NCBI RefSeq assembly: GCF_932526225.1
Contig: NC_064048.1
Location: forward strand, 3,241,597-3,305,596
Length of the DNA stretch: 64,000 nucleotides
Source of the DNA: Nematostella vectensis
Taxonomy: Eukaryota > Cnidaria > Anthozoa > Actiniaria > Edwardsiidae
Direction: 5' to 3'
Part shown: one piece after another, positions 51,401 to 60,400 of the stretch
How positions within the stretch are numbered: position 1 is the stretch's first letter
Layout: each line of letters opens with the position of its first letter
Notes under the pieces: model-generated
Database searches by the model: none
What the model saw: only the letters and a program-made list of their open reading frames with translations
What the model was told of the DNA's origin: nothing
Program-made: the position numbers and the translations under genes

Positions 51401-54400
51401 CTCGTTCAGCATTTGCTCCAGATTGTGATTGCGCTCTTTCAGTGACGTCATCTCCTTCTTGAGTTCACTTTCATGTTCACGGAGGATCTTAACATCGGCC
51501 TACAGAAGAACACCCCTTCAGCCTCGACACTTCAGGCCAGTATCATCTTCACAACTTACCAACCCATCCCCTATCATGTAAATCTCCCTTAGTCTCTTGA
51601 TGTGTAATCTACTTAAGTAATGCTCCGTTTAAGAACTAAGCAACCTAACGGTATATTCCCGCTAGTTTGTCAAAAGTTCTTCTTGAGCAACGCGGCTACG
51701 ACGAACGTTTTTAACTCCACGTTAATATCATGTGAATCCTTCAATCTCCTTGACGATGAACTTACCTCTACGGCGACCGAACGTTAGAAAAGCATTCCCC
51801 TTGATCACACACCCCCCCCCCCCCCACCTAGAAAACTCTTCTTGAGCAACGCGCTTAGCTCACCAAACTGGAGACGAACGTGTTAGCCCCCCCCCCCCCC
51901 ATCACCTCATGATATTATGGGTACCTTCAATCTCCTTATGCAATACACTTACCTCTAGACTATCCACGGCTACTGATCGTGAGACGAGCGTGTTCTCTCG
52001 CTGAAGAAGATCTCGGTATTTGGAGGTTAACTCATTATACTGTTTGTTGGCGGCCTCGAGGTCTTTACTGGGTACACTCTCATCCAGGGCTTGCTGTAAG
52101 GCGTGCATTTTATACGTCGACATCTCCTGTGAGTGGAGGGGTTGCGGGGTGAGTAGCGTCTTGTGTGGAAAAAGTATAGTAGGAGACTACACTATAGGGC
52201 TGGGAAATACGCCAGAATAAGATTGTTCTTGTACGGCACATTGGAAATGTGGACATAAGATAACATCAGAAACCGCCTTAAAACTAATTAAAACCCGATG
52301 TGCGAAAAGCCAAAAGCAAAAGAATAAAACAACAAACAAAAAAGACTAACAAAGAAATGGACTACAGAAACGCAGACCAACTGTGTTATAATCTTTTAGG
52401 GATCGCAGGATAGAGTGCCAGTAATCGCTAGAGAGAATGATGGAGAGCCGTATAAGGAAGTTAGTGGGCGTTTTATCTGATCTGCCCCTGAAACCCGATC
52501 CGCCCTGAAACCTGATCTGCCCTGAAACCCGATCCGCCCTGAAACCTGATTTGCCCTGAAACCTGATTTGCCCTGAAACCTGATCTGCCCTGAAACCTGG
52601 TCTGCCTAGATAACTGATCTGACCTTATGCCTTTGTAGATAGCCCAGCTTTTCAGAGATGGCGGTTTCCATTTCCACGATATCGCTATTCATCTTCTTGT
52701 TCTCCTTGCGCAAGGCGGACTCCACTTCCTGCATGGCGGTGTAGCGGCGGGTCAGACTCTTCTCGTTCACTCGAAGTACTGTAATCTTACGTGTCAACTC
52801 CGCCAGTCGCTTCTGCTGCTTATCGGGATCGCAGGATAAAGTTTCCAGTAATCGCTGTAAAGAAAAGCGAAGAAAATGGTGTAAATGGACTGAAAATAGG
52901 GCATGGAAAGCAACAGTAGTTGGTTATTTAACGTGATATGTCATGAGTTGTCGGGATGGTAGGAGTCTAATGTGATATTATATGATATATTTAGAGTCAA
53001 GAATCGTTATAGAGACTGGCGGAGAAATTAGAGATATAGTATTAGCTAAAGTAAATCAACTTTAAAGTAAATCAAATAAATCGACGCACGTACAGAGGTA
53101 TAACTCTTCTTACTGTCTTCTGATAGGCAATTATTGTTCAGTACATAGGGATCAACTATTCAAATAATACCAAACGAATGTCTGTGAGGGGAGAGGGCAC
53201 AGGTCGCCCTGAACTTGCCAATGTAACGTCTTACCTCAAACTCTTTAATCCGAACTGTGTCCTGTTCCCTAGCAAGTTCTGCTGCCTTCCTCGCCTCGTC
53301 GAGTGCCTGGGATTCCTTCTCCCATTCCTGCTTTTTCTGGTTGTACTCATCGTACAGTAAACCCTGTCCCGAGAGAACAAAGGGGAGTCAACGTCGTAAT
53401 AAGCACAGTATAAGGGTATAAGTACCAACAAAAGACCCTAAAGTCACTTGTTTTCACTGTCACGAGAGAACAAATGGGAGTCAACGTTGTATTAAGCACA
53501 GTATAGGGGTCTTTTGTTTTTCATGAAATGAGAGAACACAGAGGAGACAGAACGTTGTAAGAACAGCACAAGTGAAGAAGTTTAATCGCTTTAAAGCTAT
53601 TTACACTTGTTTCTTTCTGTCTTAAAAGAGACACAGGGGAGACAAAACGTTGTATTTAGTACAGTATAAGAGTAATAAGTACAAGCAAAAGGCCCCAAAG
53701 ACTTGTTACGTTAGCCGTACAAACGAATCACTCAAAGTATTTGTTATAGTTGTTATGCCCTGTCGTGACAAATCAAAAGGATGGAAAACATTTAAAGTAA
53801 TGAAGAACTACAAGCGAATAACCTCAGAGGAGAACTAAGATAACAGTCCACGCGAAATAAAGAGTGCCTGACAGCAGTGAATTACCTGTTGGTGGATCAC
53901 GACTGAGAATTTTCGCCTGTATGTCTCTAGGTCTTTTTCCATCTTTCCAAGAAGCTCTTCTTTCAAAGTCAGCTCCTAGAAAAAAGAATCACATTTCAGG
54001 CTTGGCAGGGCTGTACGTTGATCTTAGGTAAGATCGACCTTCCCTGTCTACCCTACCTTACTTGAAGAGTGTTGTTAAGATGGTGATTTGGATTTTCGAG
54101 AATGGTATTTACCATAGGTAAGATCGCCCGACCCTATCTACCCTACCTTACTTGAAGAGTGTTGTTAAGATGGTGATTTGGATTTTCGAGAATGGTATTG
54201 GCCATAGGTAAGATCGTCCTACCCTGTCTCCCCTACCGGTGTACCGTACCTTACTTGAAAAGTGTTTAAACAATGTACCCCGAGCTTGTCATTTTCTAGC
54301 GTGGCATTGACCTTAGGTAAGTTTTCCTACCCTACCTTACTTGAATTGTGTTGATAAGATACTCAGGATTGCGATTATCGAGAATGGTATTGTACCATAC

Positions 54401-57400
54401 CTTACTTGAAAAGTGTTTAAACAATGTACCCGAGCTTGTCATTTTCTAGGGTGGCATTGACCTTAGGTAATTTTTCCTGCCCTACCTTACTTGAAGAGTG
54501 TTGATAAGATACTCAGGATTGCGATTATCGAGAATGGTATTGTACCGTACCTTACTTGAAAAGTGTTTAAACAATGTACCCCGAGCTTGTCATTTTCTAG
54601 GGTGGCATTGACCTTAGGTAATTTTTCCTGCCCTACCTTACTTGAAGAGTGTTGATAAGATACTCAGGATTGCGATTATCGAGAATGGTATTGTACCGTA
54701 CCTTACTTGAAAAGTGTTTAAACAATGTACCCCGAGCTTGTTATTTTCTAGGGTGGCATTGACCTTAGGTAAGTTTTCCTACCCTACCTTACTTGAAGAG
54801 TGTTGATAAGATACTCAGGATTGCGATTATCAAGAATGGTATTGTACCATACCTTACTTGAAAAGTGTTTAAACAATGTACCCGAGCTTGTAATTTTCTA
54901 GGGTGGCACTGACCTTAGGTAATTTTTCCTGCCCTACCTTACTTGAAGAGTGTTGATAAGATACTCAGGATTGCGATTATCGAGAATGGTATTGTACCGT
55001 ACCTTACTTGAAAAGTGTTTAAACAATGTACCCCGAGCTTGTTATTTTCTAGGGTGGCATTGACCTTAGGTAAGTTTTCCTACCCTACCTTACTTGAAGA
55101 GTGTTGATAAGATACTCAGGATTGCGATTATCGAGAATGGTATTGTACCGTACCTTACTTAAAAAAGTGTTTAAACAATGTACCCGAGCCTACCATTTTT
55201 CTAGGATGGCGTTGATCTTAGGTAAGTTTTCCTACCCTACCTTACTTGAAGAGTGTTGATAAGATACTCAGAATTGCGATTATCGAGAATGGTATTGTAC
55301 CGTACCTTACTTGAAAAGTGTTTAAACAATGTACCCGAGCCTACCATTTTTCTAGGATGGCGCTGATCTTAGGTAAGATCCTACTAGCATAGAGCTACCC
55401 GATCCTCACCTGAAGGGTATAAATAAGGTGCTCGTTCAGGCTTGCGATGATCTCAGACGAGGAGGGAGTCATTCCCTCGGGAAGAGGAAGTGCTTGAAGC
55501 TTCACAGCTCCCTCGCCTACGCATGAAATACAAAGTAAAGACGATTGAATATTACACATTGCTTGAGTTGTAGCAATAGGAATCGCGGAAGGAAGGTGAC
55601 TAGTCGGGACCTTCGATTTTTGTCCGTTGGATACGGGCCTTTTAAATGCAAGGTAATTGTATAGGAGTTATAAGAAAAATGACTTGAATCGTTCCCGTAC
55701 GTGATACCCTCATATGCGGGTTCCGTCTAAGCGAGTTCTAGTGCAAATAGTTTTTGCGAAAACACTACAATGGCGATCTTCGGACGTTTTTTCAATTTCT
55801 CCAGAAAGATGGGTGCTTATCTGTCTGACAATCCTGAAGCGGGGCAGCGTTGAAGCTTAGTTGAACTTTAGATAAGCTCCCAAACCCTACCTATTTCCTT
55901 CAAAGCTTTAACTTCTTCTTGTAGCTGTTCAATCTGAAGGAAAGAAAAAAAAACTGTTAAAAATTATTTGTATGCGCTAATATTATAATAGGCCCCGACC
56001 GATGACGTCACGTTCAAGGCTATTTTGGGCAAGGGCCATGTTGTGAGTTCAAACGGTTTGTTCTTGGCTAGTAAAAATCGCAATCTAGATCAGAATAGCC
56101 CTAGGCAAAATAACCATCCTTTATGACAATAAGACTCAGAGCAAGCAAGTTTTAATATCGAGCCTTTACTCTTCAACAGCTTAAAATAGCTTTTACGGTG
56201 ACTTTCCTTGACGGACTAATAAATAAATAAAATCTCCCTTACGTTTCATTCATAGCAAATTTAAAAGTCTCGATAATATGGCAAATACACGACCAGAAGT
56301 CCACGCATGTAATGCGTATGCACATTGTACAGATTGTACAGTATTACTTAGATAGTATTGCTTGAATCGTATACATGTCATATTCTTGGAAAAAAATCTG
56401 AGCCTTTCATTATCTGGAGAAGTACGACATTTTACGCCAATATGCTCTGGAAGAAAAAGGATATTTTTACATTTTCTCGGAAATATGTTATTTCTTGATA
56501 TTCCAGGAATATCCCAGAAGTATTCCAGGATGTTTCTACAGGTACTCTTTATCTCCCTGTGTACTTCCTGGACCAACGTACCTTAGTCTCCCTCCGCTCC
56601 ACCTGGACTAACGCTTTGGAAGTCTCGTTCCTGGCATTGGTCAATTCGTGACGCAACTCTTCATTCCGACCAGTCAGCTGATCGATCTACATAATAAACA
56701 TTTCAGCACACAGTGCAGCCTCGTTAATAAGGGCACCTTCGGGACCCACACGGCTCTTCTTAAATAGTTGAACCCCGTTAATAAGGACGATTTTATGGAG
56801 CATTTATTTCAACGAGTTGTCCTCATTATGTGGATGTCCTTAGAGACAAGCACCACTATTGATTTAATACTATTGATTAGATTTTGTTGGATGGCTGTAT
56901 TGCCAACTAGTTTCGTTGCTGCTTTTGGTGATCACGTATTTGCTGTTTCAGTAATTACTTAAATCATTGTCGTTGTTACTGCTGTTTGCTGTTGTTGTAT
57001 CATCATCAATAGGCGACTTGCAATAAGAAATCACGTGACTTTTTGAGTGACAAACTCACGCCAAACAAACACAGAAATCACGTGATTTTTTAAGTGGCAA
57101 ATTCTCGCCAAAATAAACACAGGAATCACGTGACTTTTTGAGTGGCAAATTCGCGCCAAAATAAACACAAACATCACGTGACCTTTTGAGTGGCAAACTC
57201 GCGCCAAAATAAACACAGAAATCACGTGACTTTTTGAATGGCAAACTCGCGCCAAAATAAACACAGAAATCACGTGACTTTTTGAGTGGCAAACTCGCGC
57301 CAAAATAAACACAGAAATCACGTGACGTTTTGAGTGGCAAACTTGCGCCAAAATAAACACAGAAATCACGTGACTTTTTGAGTGGCAAATTCGCGCCAAA

Positions 57401-60400
57401 ATAAACACAGACATCACGTGACTTTTTGAGTGGCAAATTCGCGCCAAAATAAACACAGAAATGCAGACTGCGGCCGTTACGCCAGAGAGCGACGAAAAAC
57501 AAAACCTTTTAATGAAAATACATTTCTAACAGAAAATTTCTGGCTGATCAAGTCAGCGCTTAATAAGTTGCTTTTATTATTCTGCCAGCAAAAGTGGGAG
57601 CGCGCCACTCAAAAGTGATTTCATAGTAGAAGCAGGGAAGTGTCTATTGCCGTTGCGCCATTGCTAGTCATTGTCGCAGTCGAAGTTCTTTATAGGTGGT
57701 GTTGTTCCATAGTTGCTCTAGTTCTTAACCGAGCTCTCGTTCTTACTTGTGCTTTCAAATGCAGTGTAGTGTCGTACTGGCCAGCAGCATTGCGCGACTC
57801 AATCATCTGTTAAAAGAATACACAGTTAGACACAGCCCGGAGACAAATCAGAGGCAGAATTGCATGCACTTGCATGTGATCTCTTCCTAATAAGGCATCC
57901 TGATCTTGCAATTCTTACTATTATCTTGTCATCATTATTATTGGCACGGGATAAGAATAAGAATAGTTCACCCCTTCCGATAATTCAGGTTTCAGGTTTT
58001 TGGGACTCAAATATCTTACAACCACAATGGCGGATCCAAATAAGACCTCTGACGCATCGGGGCAAGCCTTAATACCAAAACTGCGTGTTTAGGTAGTTCT
58101 TTTAAATTCACAAGGAGATAGGAGTACTTACAGCCATAAGTTTTTCTAGAGCTGGGACCTGGACTGTAAATGCCTGTGACGCACTCCCCGCCTCCTTCGT
58201 TAAGTGCTGCTGGGTTTGCTGTGTATCTCTGGCTGGCGGAGCCTGGGATTGAGTGTCTCCACCCCCCTTTTCATTAGAGCGCTGTGAATTCTCACGTAGC
58301 TGTGCTAGTATTTCTCTCATTCCAATCTCTAATTGCTTATTTTCTTCTTTCAGTTCCTTGTTTTCTCTCTCGAACTTTTTCATTTCTGTTGTAATTTTGT
58401 CAGCTTCTTTCTCCTTCTTCTCAATGTCGCCTTCTAGCCTTTTATTCTGGAGGATAAAGATCATTGACATTCAATAATAATAGTTAGTAAATTTTTTTTA
58501 ATTTAGTGAACGGAACCTGATGAATTAAATCTGATTCTAACTATGAGCGCAAGTAATTTTCGTTTCTCACAGAAACGCAAGAAACATTACTAATGCCTTT
58601 TTGTGTTTGTGTCTGAAAACATGTACGTGTGCTGTGCTTGCACTTTGCGTTAGCGTCCTATGAGAACCAGCCTTTAATCCAAAACGTGATAACTACTGAC
58701 AGGGGTTGGGAAAGATGAATGTCGGAGTCACCGCAAATTTTCTACTGACAAAGGTAGGGAAAGATGAATGTCGGAGTCACCGCAAATCTTCTACTGACAG
58801 GGGTTGGGAAAGATGAAAGTCTAAGTCATAGCAAACCTTTACAGGGTAAAGGCCAGTCTATCGTAAGACGCTAATAACTTACCCTGCTTCTTGCTTCCTC
58901 AGTATCTGAGTCTATGACAAATCTCCTACTAACAGGGGTGCGGTCCGGCTCGTCTTCAACATCGACAAGGTCATCAGCTGTAATACCAAGCTCGACCGCT
59001 CTGTTTATATAGCAAATAAAAATCGATTATTACAGACAATAAATAAATAATAAATAAATTGTGGGGCGGCTTATCACTCTCATTGCAGCTAGATGCTGAA
59101 TTAAGAGAGAGCAGATTCAGATGTGGTCCAGTTGAAGGTAGGAAAAGGCGCCTCAGACGGCCGCGATCCAACCGGAGAACCCGAAGAAAACCCCTCAGAC
59201 CTCTCAGAAAACCTCTCATTGTTTGACCACGGATTACAGCTAAGATCGAAATTGATGGTTTCGTGGAGCAAGGATGACCAGAGAACCCGAAGAAAACCTC
59301 TTAGAAAACCTCTCATTGTTTGACCACGGATTACAGCTAAGATCGAAATTGATGGTTTCGTGGAGCAAGGATGACCGGAGAACCCGAAGAAAACCCCTCA
59401 GAGCAAAGGCAAGACCAACTACCTCAACTCACGTCGGAGCCGGGAATTGAACCAGGAACCCAAAGGTGCGAGACACAGGCACTACAGAGCGATGCTCTGC
59501 CAACTGCGCCACCTACACTCCCTAGGATGGGAAGTGGTCTTATAATATATGTCACCCTTTGCGTATGTCTTTTATGTGCGCAGTCACTGTTATTTCCAGA
59601 TTGGAAATTTTGCAAGAGAAATTCTTGGGAGTTGAATCTCACGGTTAAAAAATAATCGAGTTTTGTTACGAAGAGTAAAATTACATGATTCGGTAGTTAG
59701 CCCAAAATAGCAAGAACACTTATAATATAAAATATATTGAAAGGAATAATCACACCTTTCTCCCCTATGCAGAGCTTGCTTCCTCAGTTGCTTTTTCAGG
59801 TTGACTCTTTCCTCTTCCAGACGCTCAATCTGTACAACGAGTACATTCATTAAAAGAAGGCCAATCATGCCGCCATTTTATGCTCTTGCCCAATGGCGAG
59901 ACACACAAAGCCTCCATTTCCATCTGCTAATTCAACAAGTGACTGGGAAACTTTAAATCAAATATAATTAATAAAATATCAGACTTCAATCGTGGATGAT
60001 TATTTTGAAGTTTTCTTGCAAATAAAACTGTTGTATTTTCAATCATAGATAATAACAAAGGAGAAGTTGGTCTACATTCTTTAAAAGTTGGTAAATTCAT
60101 TTACCAACTACACTACTAAATATATAAAAAACATCCAAACAAAAACTATCATTACCAAAAGACAGAAGAGCGAATTACAGTACTACATTACAGTAAATGA
60201 ATAAATAAAAAAGAAACGCAATCCCCTAAAATGAAAAAAAAAATTAAGGTGGCAATGAATTTTGACAATCAAGCAGCACGCCAAAACAAAAATATCAAAT
60301 AACAAAATATCAAATAACAAAATATCAAATAACAAAATACCAAATAACAAAATATCAAATAACAAAATATCAAATAACAACAAAATATCAAATAACAAAA

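Noticed and set aside
57031-57502. Open frames with repeated FILARVCHSKSHV or VYFGASLPLKKSRD
   Set aside because: Periodic translation of the 48-bp array, a multiple of three, with no supporting features.
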